A DNA stretch of 64,000 nt from Ascidia mentula (GCA_947561715.1 OX387202.1:19481001-19545000); one strand, 5' to 3'; shown: positions 1 to 14,202, numbered from the stretch's first letter. The notes: generated by a model from the sequence alone, not told the origin. Translations and numbers: made by a program.

Positions 1-746
1 GGGGATGTTGTTCCATACAAAGTGTTTTTAGTGGAATGTTTTGGGTTTATAACTCGCATGATTGTTAGCCATGCAAAGCGGCGCCGTGCGATCTTTCATC
101 GCGTTAAATGTTTTACATTTCCTTAATAACAGCATCTTCCCGCCAAGCCCAAAGTCAGATATTGCTTAAAATGAAGTGTGTTGATTACGGTGGAAGAGAT
201 CCATGGGTGGTCTGTCAGGTCAGCAGTGCATCTTGGCCATGTTGTACACTCTAATTCAGTGGTTCCCAAAGTGGGCGCCAGCGCCCCCCTGGGGGCGTTT
301 GCAATTGTACGGGGGGCGCTAGGAAATAAATGACCGATTGGTGGGCGCTTGGTGACAGGGCAAATTTTCTCTTATAGCGTAAGTCAGTGTTTCCCAACCG
401 GTGGTACGTTTACCACTAGTGGTACGCAACCGCATTCCAGGTGGTACGTGAGCACCTTCCCGTAATTTGCGGGTATAGTTCGAATTTAAAAATTTCGTTA
501 TGTTTTTGTCTGTTCTGTGGGGCGTTGTTAAATGACTGAGGTGTTTTGGGGGCGGTGCAGAAAAAAAGTTTGGGAAACACTGCTCTAATTGCTGAGCTCC
601 CGAAGTTCACTTGGTAGAGCGTTGGGCCTGCTAAGCCAAGGGTCGTGATTTCAAACCTCAAGGGAAGTTTGATTTTTCAAATCTTTATAGGAAAGAGTTC
701 ATGGTCAATCGCACATTATTCCTTAAATGAACCAAATTATTTGCAG
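1..746. repeat. Intron of HELZ2-like copy A filled by a SINE-like copy with a nested hAT element
   Basis: No exon is visible here. Positions about 150-248 and 591-690 match the tRNA-derived SINE-like element seen complete at 18889-19485. Shared features are the GATTACGGTGG block, the CTTGGCCA block and a degenerate tRNA-like part at about 598-660. The two halves are separated by a 326-bp hAT-type insertion, listed separately. The tRNA-like portion is diverged (AGTTCACTTGG in place of a good A box), so this is an old copy. Bases 1-150 show nothing I recognise. Confidence 0.6.
257..582. mobile_element. Non-autonomous hAT-type DNA transposon (MITE)
   Basis: The element starts CAGTGGTTCCCAAAG and ends GTTTGGGAAACACTG, so its ends are imperfect terminal inverted repeats of about 15 bp. 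It is flanked on both sides by the 8-bp direct repeat CTCTAATT (249-256 and 583-590). An 8-bp target duplication with CAG...CTG ends is the signature of the hAT superfamily. At 326 bp with no transposase reading frame it is non-autonomous. An internal CAGTGTTTCCCAAC at 385 resembles the terminus and may mark an older internal rearrangement. It sits inside an older SINE-like copy. Confidence 0.8.
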
Positions 747-3700
747 TGAAAGGTATGATTTACGACACAATGGAGGATTACGCCAACGCTTGGCTACCTC
801 TTCTACGCTTGGATGGAGTTCATAATGCTGTGAAGGAAGCAATGTCTGTAACATATTCCGGCGTTGCAATCGCGTGGAAAACGCCTGGAGGTGAGAAGGT
901 TTAGAATTGTTGGAACTTATTAGGAGTGTAATTTATCACAGTTTAGACAATTTGGACAAACAAATTTGCAGAATAAATGGCACTTTCATTTTTTGTCCCA
1001 GCTAAAAGTTACTTGCATGCCTCCGTTTTTCACATATTTTTTTATTTTTATTTGCCTGGCAGCATATAAAATATAATATGCCTGGCAGCAACATAATGTT
1101 TTTCACATAGTTTGTCAAGTTTAAATTACTTTCGAGATTAACTAGGACAAACATCTGATAAAGTGTTATTATTTTTGTGATGTCTCTTATAATCGACTTG
1201 CTTTCAGTTAAAGGAAAGTTTAGTTTGAACAGCCGTTTCTGTGATGAACGAATGATCGACATCCATCCTGACGGCTTCGTTTGCATTCGTGTGAAGAATC
1301 GACCATCTAGAAACAAAGGTAAAAAACTGTGCAAAGGAAAGTGTGGTGTTAACAACAATCTAGTCTAAATTGTCTTTCAATTCCTAGGGTGAAGCAGACA
1401 AAGTACGTTATCTTGCCTAACGAAAACCAATCTTAGAACAGTCTGCCATTATAGCGTTTTTTTAGTATTACATATTCTAGGGGGGTCAGATTGCCCTATT
1501 CGCCCGAAAGAAACCCTTAGGGTTATAGCAATGTAAATTATTGGCTCTGTACTTTGACCCCCTTGTGATATGGACTTGACATCGACGCAGGTGGACATTT
1601 TACTTGGGTCGCTCACGCCCTCATCACCAAAGTAAAAGATAAAAAAGATGTGCTGGAAATCTCCTTCAAGATCTGCAATTCCCTTCTGTCCAATGTTGAC
1701 GCCGAAAGTTCTGTGTATGCAAGCGATACTCTGTGGACGATAGAGCACATCCAACTGCAAGCACCACACAAGTTAGACTCTAGTTTGTTTGTTTTAAGTT
1801 GAAATTGAAAGGTTTAATTTTGAGTTTAAACTCGCCCCAAACAAATTTTCAGTTTTCAGTACACATATTTCTATTATTATGATCCAAGTCCATAATCCTT
1901 TAGTGGAAAACAAATTGAATATGCCTAGAAGGTTTACAAATCCACAAATAACCACAAGCCTCTGTTTAAAGTTTTATTGGAGCCCCTACGTAAGTATATT
2001 AACCAACACAAAACTGTTCCCCTCGACAGACGTATGGCATACGCATTGCATGAAGTCATGAGAATGGATGAAACCAAAACGGATCCTATAAAGCAATTTG
2101 AAATAGCCCGGATGTTGTGCATTGAAAAAAGACCCGAAAGTTGGTTCGTTGATTTCCTCACTAGGAAAGTGAACAATGTCCTGGATTCTGTCGGGAAGAA
2201 GGTGAAAGGTTTCAGTTTCTCTCTCAATCAAGTCCAAACCATCCACGTGCGGCAAGCAATGGGAAACAAGCTGTCATTGATACAAGGACCTCCTGGTAAG
2301 AGATGGTGTCCATACAACTGTTTATACAGGCATCTCATATCTCCAAGCGACCCAATATACGAACTGATTGTTTTGGTTTAAATCAATACCAGAGCAAACG
2401 TTTAAATTGTTTGCTACACCACAAAAATCGTAAACAGTTTGTTTCAGCAGAACATGTACTACCAACGATAAACTTCTACGTTTAGTAAAAAATCGCTTGA
2501 CATTAACCATAAAGGTAGTAACTATGTTTTAGGAACTGGAAAATCTTTGACTGGAGCTTACATGGTTTACTACTTCCGGCAAATGAACAAAGCAACCGGA
2601 AATGACGGTCTTATAATGTATTGTGGTCCTTCAAACAAGGCGGCTGATGTAGTGGCAGGTGAGGATTTTGAACAAATAATTAATTATTCAGATCGAGCCT
2701 TAAATGCAGCAGCAAATCTGCAGCCACAATCACTCATTACTTTTCAAAACAAACTTATTTTAACTTTCGAGCAACGCGAAAGGCATGATGTTCAATTAAC
2801 TCATAAGCTCTCCTGGCAAGATAATTGAAAAACTTCAACTGCCTATGATAATTGTTACGTTGTTTTTCAGACTATCTGTTAAAGTGCGGATTAAGAATCC
2901 TGAGAGTTTACGGTAAAATGATGGAGGAACTTGATTATCCGAATCCTCTCAAACCAAAAGTTGGAAAACAAAACCAACAAAATCCATCGAGGAAACTCGA
3001 CTCGATTACTTTGCACAAAATCATCCGGAAAAGTTCCAACTCACGTCATCTGGACATCCATAAATATGATAAAATGTGAGTAACCAAAAAACATCAACAT
3101 TGTGTCTTTGTGAAGAAACACAGACCAACTGTTATATTATAAGTGGTTGTTTTGGCAAACGCATTCAAGAAACATTAAATCAGTAATGTAGGTACCAGAA
3201 TAGATGTATTGACATGCTGTAAGATTTGGAGCCTCGAATAGGTTTGCTTTGAAGTTGAGATCACACGATTTTTGTTTGCAAATTTTCTGATAATTAATTT
3301 CCTTTTAGGTTTCAGATTCCCTCGTCCGAAGTAACAATAGAAGACTACGAAAAGTACCAAAATTTAGTCGCTAAGGCCAAAGGGGAAGAATTACGTCGTC
3401 ATGACGTCATCATTTGTACCTGCACAGGGGCTGCAAGTGAGTTGGTTGAAATGTTTCATAAATGATTTATGCAAAACCTCAGCAAAAGCACCTACGCCTG
3501 CTTAACAGTGACAACTTTGAGAAGCCTCTCATACTCTCATTGCATCATCGATGAAGCGGGCATGTGCAGTGAACCGGAAACACTCGTTCCGGTTGTTGCT
3601 TCGGATGCCAAACAGGTGACCTAGTCTGGTATTTTTCATAAAATAATTTTTTTTATTACATCTTCACCGCGTTGCCTCCACAACTAACTTCCTGTCTGAG

Positions 3701-5878
3701 AAATTTTAACTCTTTTTTTGCAACTTTACGTTATCTTGTAACATGTGAAAAGAACTTTACATCTGTCTTTATGTCCTTCCAGTTTTGTTTACAACGTTAT
3801 AGGTAATGAACGTTCATACAATAGATACTGAACGTTTTTTCTAAGTTGTTGACCATTTTCTCGGTGTAGTAAATTTGACATGGTTTTGAACTAAATTAGT
3901 ACCGAAATCATATAATAAGAGTTCTTTGAGACTAGATGATTCTACGGCCAATTTGTTTGCACTCAAAGGTGGTGTTGATCGGGGATCATCAGCAACTTCA
4001 GCCGGTTATTCAATGTGACAGAGCCCGCGAGTTCGGGATGGGAGTTTCGATGTTCGAGAGGCTTCACGAGGAAGCAAAAATGCTCACCATCCAATACCGA
4101 ATGGTAAGTAGAAAGTAGTTTTGATGTGTGCTCAAGATTTATTACTGTTAATTGCGTTGCATTTTTAGCACGAAATAACTCCAGCCCCAATTGTTTCTCA
4201 ATGGCTGCGACTCTTTGTTAAAATGTGGCAGTGGCTGTGACACTTTCTTTGTTGTTTTGTAGAAAAATATCAGACACTAGCCTTGAAGCTGAGTCTTTCC
4301 TTGCGTTAAACTATATTATGTAAATAGATTTAAAAGAGAAAAACAATGCATCACCAAGCTTGATTATGAGATGTTATAAGGTTATGAAATAATTTTCAGA
4401 ATCAAACCATTTGCCGTTTTCCATCCGATCACTTCTACCACCGCCAACTAGACACTGATATCTCAGTGGTGCAACGAGAACTAACATATCCGGGGGTCAT
4501 GGAATATCCGGTGGGGAAATACCCTCGAAACACCGCCATCTTCGCTCACATGGAGACAGAGGAGGACAGCAGTTATAACAAGTTCGAACATGGAGGCGTC
4601 AACTCCAAATTAAACAAGGGACAAGCTAAGGCTGTGGTTCGTATACTTTTTATCAGGCGCATTGTCATAGAAATGTTTTAATCCAATTTAGCAATATTAT
4701 ACTGATCAGTTCCTCTCATTATATACATCTTATCCTGGTATTAAGTTGCAGGGTGGCCAGCATGTTTGGTCCTGCATGTTTTGATCCCGAAACAATTAAC
4801 AAATATTTGATAAAAAAACGCCAAAAAGCTGTAATTGTTGGCGATTACAGCAATCGTGTTTACAAGCATTGCAGCCTAGTTAGATCGGTCACCTATTCCC
4901 TCAAAAGCAAGCTCCCGTGGAGGTTTGAACTGTCAGACCTGGGCTAACCGGGCCCAACGCTCTTTCCACTGAACTACGGGAGCTCAATGGGTTCACGACA
5001 CCCATAACATTATGAATTATGTCTCAGGTGAAGATTTTAACGTGGTTGCATCTCACCAAGAAAGTTCCACTCGATAAGATCATGATCCTCTCCCCCTACA
5101 ACGCCCAGTGTTATGAGATAACGACCGCCATTAAGAAGGAACACTCACACTTTTCAAGTGTACATGTCGGCACTGTGGTTACAAGCCAGGGTATGTTTGG
5201 TGTTATGTTGTTGGCTGAATCTTTCCATGTTTGTAAAGTTTGTTGTTGTTGGTTATACTGTAGCGTACTTGCCTGAAAATACCAAAGTAAATTTCTGTCA
5301 TAATTTACCGACAATCCTGTTTGATTTCTACCCTTTTTAATATTTGTTTTATCCAAGCTGGATCAGCCACTTTTGTTAATTTACTGTGTTTTCGTTTTTA
5401 GGAAGCGAATCTGACTACGTAATATTTTCGACTGTTCGTTCGCCTCGACCTGAAGAAATCGACGAAACGGCGCCCCTGCACTGGCGACGTAAATATCTCG
5501 GTTTCGTAACCGATGCCCACCAAGTCAACGTAGCCATTACAAGAGCAAAGAGCGGCCTGTGCATCATTGGTGAGAATGAGATAATTTTGTCTAAAACAGG
5601 AAAAATGGTTATCTCGTAATTCATGCTGAATCTAACGTTTAAAATGGTAGCAGGGTTTCACAAAGTTATTAGGATTTGCGAATTAAATGACTTTTCGCAG
5701 ATAGTGCTGTTAAAAAAAACATTACCGATTTGCTCATTATGTCTTGAAAATACTTGCAGGTAATAGCAAGGTTTTGGAGAAAGACATTGAGACGTGGGAG
5801 CCGTTGATTGGAAGTTACCGGGCAAGAGGAAGTGTTGTAAGGTTCGATTCCCCTCTAGCACCGTGGAATAAACTTTAA
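747..5878 (+). CDS. HELZ2: HELZ2-like helicase/nuclease, copy A (3' part; 5' end outside window)
   Basis: Partial gene covering the post-RNB region and the C-terminal UPF1-like superfamily 1 RNA helicase. Exons by splice sites and phase: 747-890, 1208-1318, 1591-1771, 2030-2295, 2533-2658, 2871-3075, 3309-3436, 3509-3615, 3969-4103, 4400-4636, 5028-5190, 5402-5569, 5760-5878. Helicase motifs are GPPG|TGKS (Walker A, split by an intron), IIDEAGMCSEPE (Walker B), LIGDHQQLQPV (motif III), QYRM, VGTVVTSQG and VNVAITRAKSG (motif VI). The protein ends APWNKL and a stop; AATAAA at 5867-5872 overlaps the end. Exon number and phases match copy B exon for exon, so the two genes are tandem duplicates. 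The frame is open throughout and all motifs are kept, so this part looks functional. HELZ2 identity rests on copy B's full architecture. Confidence 0.85.
4910..4984 (-). repeat. tRNA-like SINE head, reverse orientation, in an intron of copy A
   Basis: Read on the minus strand this folds as a tRNA-like cloverleaf. It has a 7-bp acceptor stem, a D-arm GTTCAGTGGAAAGAGC, an anticodon arm TGGGC-CCGGTTA-GCCCA and a T-arm with GTTCAAACC. Position 33, normally U, is C, and the T stem is imperfect, so it is unlikely to be a working tRNA gene. It closely resembles the tRNA-like parts at about 598-660 and 19232-19304, which identifies it as a SINE-like fragment. It lies in the intron 4637-5027. Confidence 0.6.
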
Positions 5879-8134
5879 AGTGTGGCTTTGTACATTTCTT
5901 GCTTTGTTTGCCTTTAATTCTTCAACAGTTTTTGATGTTTTTTGGGTTTATGTGTTTTATAGAAAACATTATTGGCCTATTAGTTGTAAAGCAGATCATT
6001 AATCGTGCTTTTAAGGTTTTTAGCTGTTAGCCAACATTGCCTATGCCGCGTAGTGACTTAACACTGTACATTTTAATACGAAGTGCACTTATACGTACCT
6101 GCGATGCGTTATGTTAGGTTTGAGCAAACCCGAACATTCCAACATCTCAAAGCCTATTTTTCTATCCCCGTGTAATCTTTAAAGACTTGTTCCTGTGTCT
6201 AATTCCACAATCTATCAATATTTGTGGCAAATAAGTTCCATTTCACTTTCTTTAGTATCTCGTTTCATTTTGTCTGCAGTGTATACGACTGTGATGTAGA
6301 ATAATTAGGTACATTCTATTGATACGAGCAGTGTCGACTCTAGTGCAGGAAAACTTTGTGTGATAATAAATTTCGTTATGTTCATTGCAATGAAGTAGTG
6401 TGCAGCAAGATAAGAGTTTTTTGTAACAAAGTTTGAGTTTTTGAAGTAAGTTATCATGAAAGCAGAACTAAGCATAGGTGCAAATTACTTGGTCGGCCTG
6501 GAATATCAAGTGAAATGCTGAGAAGACGATTCCAACACAACCTGTGTCCATATTAACTAAACAACTGCATCGAATTTGCTCAAACCTGCACGAAAACGGA
6601 CGTGGAAACGAGCATAACAGGGGAATTACACGATGACACCCAAAGAACGAAAACCCCTGAAAGCAGCGAAACATGGAGGCTTTTGAACTGGAACGGCAAA
6701 GCGCCAAACAACGATGGTTTTAAAAGTACCTCTTAGTCAAATTCACTATATATGACCTTGATTGTGTCATTTTATTTTTGACCGAATAAACATCAAAATT
6801 GAAGGCCACGCCAGGCCTTGTTTAATATTGCAAAATGACAAAGAAATAAATCGATCAAGGTAAAAACCTGCTGACAGTTTTGTTCTTTGTCCCCAATACT
6901 CTCATCAAAAAAATAAAGAAAGTTCAAACCTAAGAGAAGATTTAAATTTTGTTTCTCACGCTTAAATTCATGATGTCGGCACATTTCTTGAAGAAAAAAC
7001 ACAATGGGGATTTTTAATAGGGGATTCCCGAATTGCGAAAGTCCGTTCACACTCGGTAAACATCATTAATGTTCCGGAACAATGAACTGAAGAAAGGAAA
7101 AAGGCTGGTGTTAAAGGGCAACGCGGTCATTCAACCCAGGTTAGCATTGCGGTGCATTGTGTCACATGGTCACCCTTGTCGCTTTACAAGAAATAGTTGA
7201 GAATTTCCAGTTCATGTTATACGGTAAAACGAAGTAAGCCCCTACTCTCAAATAAATTCTGCAAATGATTGTTGAAAATAGAGATAACATTTTGTTCTCA
7301 TCAAAGTAGAAATGCTTGCATTTTCTTGAATGTTGGTAGATAAATTCTTACACGTTGTTAGGAAGGTTGTGGAAAAGTTGGTCTAGTATGCTAAATATTC
7401 ACACATTTTAAATAATGAAGGTTCTATCAAGAGATTAAGGGGCCAGAATTGTTGTACCTTTCTAAAAGGGTGTGGTGATTTTTTATGTTTTGATTGGTGA
7501 TGGTTTCAATCCAATGTAACTTCTTTATTGCCATGTTTTATGGCCTGCATGTGTATTTGCTTGATTGTTTATAGGCTTATGTATTTCTCTGTTATTTTGA
7601 GTTTTTTGTGTGCTATAAAGACAACCTAGTTTGAGACTGATTGGTTGTTGATAAGAAGTTTTTAAAAAAATTGAACAAGATGGTGTAAAAAATTAAATCT
7701 GCCAAAGTGACAGGAAAATGTGACAAAGTAGTTTTTACATGTTCAGTATTTACAAACACACAGTGGTTGAAATTAATTTTTTGCAATATGTTTCTGTCAT
7801 AGGTTTCCAGTGATAATTCCAAATTGAGATTTTTATTATCACATAAAATAAACAGGGGATTTTTGTTCAAAGCAAACTCATTTTTTATTTATCAACATTA
7901 GGTATAGAATATGTTGTTTGCAACATTTTGCTTGTGGTGCAATCCATGTGATTGGCTTCATGTTTGTTTGGCTGCGACATTGTGTTGGTCATGTCATGTC
8001 ATGCAATATTTGCTTAACTGGGGTAGCAAGGAATTGCTCAACCACCAATATTTTGTCCCTGATATAACACTTTTCATTTGTTCCAGATGTAGTGTATTAT
8101 GATGATGTAGCCAACACTGTACCTACTTTGCGCA
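5879..8134. other. Intergenic region between HELZ2-like copies A and B
   Basis: About 2.2 kb with no recognisable coding exon on either strand. Candidate polyadenylation hexamers AATAAA occur near 6366 and 6785. The 5' untranslated region and promoter of copy B must lie here, but no specific element is visible. In-frame stop codons just upstream of 8135 support that ATG as the start of copy B. Confidence 0.5.
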
Positions 8135-11100
8135 ATGTCTACACTAAGCCTTTGTATTCGACTTAAAACTTTGGTGAACAAAAATAACAACAGCAATGGA
8201 TTCTTTCCATTACAAAAAGAATTTGCGAAGTTTTTTGTGGACTTAAAAGAAGCATTTGATGACAACACCAAACCAATCCACTTGATAAAGGTTGCAGACA
8301 ACACAGATGTGCCGGCCATAGCTTTGTGTTATGCCCTTTACAAGGAAAATCTCACTCCTTTTGAAGTGTCTTACAATGCCAGCCATATGGAAACTATAAT
8401 TAATGTCACTGCAGATACAATAATGGATGTGGAAATGAATGATATTTCTCAAAGGATCAAAAAGGAAGTTGCAAGACTGACTTTAACATATCAAAGTGAT
8501 CTGTCACTTGTGAAGGATTTTGACCTTGAAATGTAGGTTTTGTAATTCCTTTCAAAATATTTACATTGTTGGTTGATTGATTCATTTACTTTAACCCTCT
8601 TTTTTGAGCACCTGTAAATATTTCTTTACCACACTATTATGCTGTTCACAGAGGTGTTTCAAGCATGTAATTATGAATACTAATATTTATAACAGGTGAC
8701 TATTTTTCCATTGTAACAAAAATCATATTTTGCCTTGCAGAAAGCAATGTATTGTAAATGAAAGTTCAACAAAAGCAGATCTGGGTATGTAATAAATATT
8801 AATTAAACTATACAAAAATTATTTCCAATTAATACTTTTTCTCAATACAAATACATTGGTGTTTTTTCTTTAAACAATTTTAATGTTAACATCGTTTAAA
8901 GCTGCTCCAATTAGAAATTTAGTTTGCAAACAAAGGTGTTATATGATTGAATATGTTAAACATGGCCAACCACAAATAAGATGGCACCCTTCACACCCAC
9001 AGTTTGTGCACTATGTACAAACTGTCTACAGTACAATGAATTTCTGCTTTGGTTTCTATATTTATGTTTGGGTTAAAAGTATGTTAAAGGAACCAAACAC
9101 AATGAATATTTTTGTTTCAACACACTGGGTATTAAAACAACCTTTGGTTGCAGATGCCCAGTCTAGTTCTTCTGGCGTGTCCACACAACATGATGAACCC
9201 TGCTACCAACTTGCAGCTGAACTGGATTTGAACAATAAAAATCGACTCTTCCTAGCTTGCAAGAACTGCTATGCTTCAAAACCTCCTATAGTTATTCACC
9301 GACATAAAGGTAAGATGGTTTGTGTTTTTTATATGATAATGTCATTTTTTATAAATCACCTTTGAGAATAATGTCATGAGTGCTCATGTAAAAGAATTTT
9401 TTAATATCAAACGAAAGTAAATTAATAATCATTTTCATTGATGTGTTGCAGACAGCCAAGAGTGTGGCTGGTGTAAAAACATTGATACGATCTTGCTTCA
9501 TGAAGAAACATACACAGTAGAAGATGACGAATCTGTTGAATATTCTGTTGTCCGTAAATATGACGATGAATGTGAGGTGGAAGATTGCAAGTATGTTGTT
9601 GATGTGGTTGCCCACGTTGATTTTTGAAAATTGTAAATATGGAAATGAAATATAAGGTTGCAATCTGGTCTAGTTAATATTGTAATTGTGGAATTACCAA
9701 CCGCAAGCAAAAAAAAATCAACTTTAGTTTTCTTTAAAAAACACACTTAAGATAGTGTTTAAATATTGTATCTAAAGGGTAAAGAAAACCATTCCATAAT
9801 TTTTTTATAACAGATACAAGAACTGTACTGCCACTAATTGTCACAAGACTGATACAGCTTATTATATAATTAAATACATGGGTATTTCAAATGTTTACAC
9901 TATGACACGTTTGTTTGCAGAAACTACTTTTCTGCTACCAGTTCCTGTATTAAGGGTGACAGCTGTCGCTATGCACACAGCCCCGATGAAAAGAAATTGT
10001 GGGACTTTGTGAAGGGAAATTCACAAAGTTGGGATGAGTTAACTTCCAGTATATCCCAATGTTTTCAAAAGGGTAAATTGTATATACTCAAGACTGCTGA
10101 TACGCTACTTATTTTAAAATGTTGAATACATTTGATTGATGAAGGTTCATGTTTTAAGCTGACTTCAGTGCTTGTGCTGATAACATCATAGTGATTGCAA
10201 AAGTGAATTCTTGGCAACTGACTTGTTGCACTACAGAGATTTATCCCAATATCCAATATAGTACACTGTATCATATTTCAACCGATTAAGGAAAATTGGA
10301 ATTGGACGTCAGAGAAATGAATCATTGTGGGATGCTGAACAGGAAGCTGGTGACAAACAGCAATGTATTAGTCAAAATCCAGTCATTTGTTTACCACTTT
10401 CTTGTTCATTGCAACCCACCATCAATGCATTATTATGTCATGCTGGTGCTATTGTGATGTCAGAGTTCAGTCATTTGTTTACCACCTGTTTGTTTATTAC
10501 ATGCCGATGATGCATTGTGATGTCATGCCCACACTTAAACCGTCATTTCATTAATTATATGTCGATAAACTCTTGAGTTCGAACTAGTTTGTTATGCAGT
10601 TGTTATGCATGAAAAACTAGTTTGAACTGTAAATACTGCTATTTATCATTTAAAGCTTCCATGTTGTCTCATTAACAGTCATTAAACATTATAAATAGAA
10701 GCCTTTTCAAAGGCTTTATGTACATTTCTTGTGAAGAAAGGTTGCAAGAAAAACTTCTTCCCCATCTTCTGAATACCTCATCACATCATGACATTCATTC
10801 AAATTCTGAAAACATTTTTATTTGAATCTAAAATTTTTAACCACGATTTTACCAACTAAGTTTGCAATTAGAATATTGTTTTTTCAGTTGAAACAACCAA
10901 TGGAGTATTCCATTGTGCGATCTGTCGGGAAAATTTTAACTCTGGGCAAGACTTTTCCCATCACTGCGACGGTTTGCAACACAAACAAATGTCTCGTTGT
11001 GTTGATGGGAAATTGAAGTGGAAATATAGATTACCACCTAATCTCAAAGGAGAAAACTACTATCTCTGTCATCAGTATGTTTGCATTCGCTGTTTCCATA

Positions 11101-14100
11101 ACAACCCGACCAGGTTTTCTCATTTTAACTCACATCATACAGAAAACATGCAAAACCTGTTGATGTAAACAGCATCACAGTTCAAGAGACAACGTTTTTC
11201 GTTTGTTTGTTTTTTATTTATAATGGAGCACATACAAATGTTATTTTTTTTAATACATGTTGTAAAGTCATTTAGTTTACCTTGACAAAAGTTGTGCATT
11301 TTTTGTTCTAAGGTTTGAAATGGACAAGGAATGTCCCAACGGTAATATTTGCAGGAGAGCTCACTCACCTGAAGAACTTGACGAGTGGTACAAGCGGGTG
11401 AAGATTTTAAAGAATAAACGAAGGTACAAAATGTTGAATATTTATTTGCATCACCACTGCTATCAGCAAACAACATTGAAACCTCCAGCAGTTTTAACCA
11501 ATTTACAATTGTTTCCAGTCAAACAATAGGAATATTGTTTCTGTTGACTTTTTATCCCTTTTCCAACATGCAGTCATACATTTCCCCCTATTAGGTTTGC
11601 ACAAGAAAACAAGTTGCTTTCATTTCCTGAACAAATATCTCAAGAATTTGATAAAGAAAGATCCAGTGTGTCTGTGGTAAGTTCGGAAAAACTTGCAACT
11701 AGTAGATATATCATAGGGCATTTTATCGTTTCAAAACCAACAAAGTGTACAAAAAATACCAACCTAAATGCTTTTAAATTTGCAGTATCAAAAATTTTTG
11801 TGAAATAAATCCTATTTTGCTGTGGTTACATGTGTATTTCTATGCAGCTTACAGAGGTAAAGCAAGGAGTAAAAATCACTGTAACACCTAATGTGGGTTG
11901 CTTTCACCGATGCCCTACCAATGGCACAATGAAATGGACGATAAAACTAAATTGTTCGGATACCCAGGTTAGTCGCTTCATGCTGAGTTTTTTAACTGCG
12001 CTAAAAATATATTTATAAGACATACTAGTATACGGAGTTAAAAAACATGTTGATCAGGACAAACTGAACCATGTTGCACTGTTAAAACGTGATGGAAATG
12101 ATTTCTACAAGTTTTGCAAACTTCGTCGAAGGAAAGAGGGTTATTTCACTTCCCACCTTGACTATACGACTACAGATGACTCAAACAATTTACTTCGTGG
12201 TCAGGCTAACTTTAAAGTAAGTACTGCCTCAAAGTGTTTAATTCACAAAGTGATTAAATTTCACTTTTTGCTGAAGAGCCTGGATTTTTTTAAGGGAAAT
12301 TAAATATTGTGTACCTCTCAGTATTCACAAGATTTTGGCCCATATAATATTTTTCTTGTCCATTTTAGGTGAAGTTCTGTGCTGATAAACCAGGAACCTT
12401 CTCTGATATTTTGGTTTTTGAGTTTCGCAAATGCCCACAACCAGCGTTGATGGTAAAGTTTCAAGTCTTTGTCGGGGACAAAATCAGCTTTTTGCCAGAA
12501 CGACCAAAACCATCACAGCAAGTTAGCTGGGAAAACAGGTGACATGCTAGAAAGCGAAGCTTTGCCTCCATACCTTTACTCAATGTAAGAATACACAACT
12601 CCAATGTGATTTTGATATCCTGTTGGAAAATGACTGAAAATATTGTTTTATTTTCTCACATCTATGCGAAGTGACCACATTCACAGAAGCGTCAATTTCC
12701 TGGCTAAAATCTGTCAGTCTTTGTACATAAGACAAATACATTTCGCTTTTGTGAAAAGCATCCTCAGTGTCTACAAAAAATAATACAAAAACTGGGTTGA
12801 AATGGAAATGCTCAACACTACCTTACACCACGCCCTGCACACAACTGACAACCTGCCACGTACAACGGCTGGAAGCGTTGAGAAACATGGGAAAGATAAA
12901 GACACTGACAGACTTTAACCTGAAATAAACGTTTATGTGAATGCGGTATAAATACACATGAGCGGGGAATGATTTCCAGAATCAATTAAAATAACACCTA
13001 TGATGTTTGTACAATTTTAGACCTATTGTTCCATTTGCTGCCGAAAACCAGAATGAATTTGAGGGAATCATGAAAGAGCTGATCATAAAGTACAAAGCAC
13101 CTGAGATTGCACTTGAATATAAGGAAGATGGGAAAGATTTGGATTCAAAAAGTCTCACAGCTAAAAACTATGTTGATGAAATGCACAGGTTTTTATATAG
13201 AGAGGAGGCAGCAAGGAAAAAGGCAATTTCCAAGTAATATTCATAACACTTACCTTTAATTTACAACTGAATATTTTTGCAATGACGTCATTTTCTTTTA
13301 TTGTTAAAAAACTATTGGAGCTTCATAAATTAAAAGTACTATTAAACATATTGTACTAACTACCCAAAAATCTCTTATTTGATTTTCAGCGTCCACTGTT
13401 CGTGCCACATAGGTTTGTCCGAAAACTACTTCTCAATGAATAGAGGTTTATGTTTTACTGATGGAAAAGGTGGAATATTTGGGATATTTCAGCTTCCCGG
13501 TAACCTGACTCGTGATACTGATGAAGGATTGCTCATCCTTGAAAACTGTCAAATGGTGAGACGTTCTGTGCAAAGTTTTACGTGATCTGCTAAAATTTAG
13601 AAGATATTCTCTTAGTACTTTTAAGCATTGACTGTTTGCTTTCCAATCAATTAGCTTAACTTTGTGCAACAATAAACAGGTGTTTCTTGCAAACAACAAC
13701 AGTGACGACAGATCAACCGTTTATGAAGCCAAGATCGAGACTAAAGCTGCAGATCACGTGGTACTAAACATTCCAAAAAGGTGTGCAACCAATTGTTTAA
13801 ATTACGACATGTTTCAACGTCACTGTGCTTGGTTGATGTCAAAGTAAAAATTGAATACCCAGCATTAAACATATTTTTGTACCAAACAATCCATGTTTTG
13901 TATTCAGCAAAATTTGTGTTTTTGGGTATTAAAAACTCTTTTTGTTTGTCTGTGAAAAAATTGCTACCTTGTTTACCAGTTGCGTGGACGTATGGAATCT
14001 GCAGACAGGTCAAGTCATTCAATGTGACGTTCAGTTTCAACTAGACAGGAGATTGTTCTGCATGAGCCACAGCGCACTCGACCAACTTCCTGAGCTTGGG

Positions 14101-14202
14101 CGACTCTCAATGGTTTGCCCAGAACCACGTGCACGTCATAACTACACCGTGCCAGTCAGGCGGAACGGTGTTAAGTCATACGCATCACTGGATTCACATC
14201 AG
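8135..14202 (+). other. Copy B segment: N-terminal zinc-finger region
   Basis: A first CCCH-type finger ends CIKGDSCRYAH (exon 9921-10072). A C2H2/U1-like finger FHCAICRENF...HCDGLQHK (exon 10888-11113) follows, and then a second CCCH-type finger CPNGNICRRAH (11313-11423) continuous with the cysteine pair CVCIRC. Both CCCH copies end in the same pattern, AHSPxExxxW, so they are internal repeats. Exons 11848-14202 encode a beta-rich stretch without recognised motifs, the usual domain ahead of helicase 1 in this family. A further possible exon at 9814-9882 does not fit the phase of its neighbours; joining 9590 directly to 9921 keeps frame. These fingers probably bind RNA. Confidence 0.7.

Noticed and set aside
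8883..9153. N-terminal extension of the exon starting at 9154
   Set aside because: The frame is open but a good CAG acceptor at 9151-9153 fits the phase from exon 8741-8784, so the upstream part is read as intron. A Cys/His-rich stretch there leaves some doubt.
9814..9882. Extra exon in the zinc-finger region of HELZ2-like copy B
   Set aside because: It has a plausible acceptor and cysteines, but no donor gives the phase needed by the next exon at 9921. Joining 9590 to 9921 keeps the CCCH frame.
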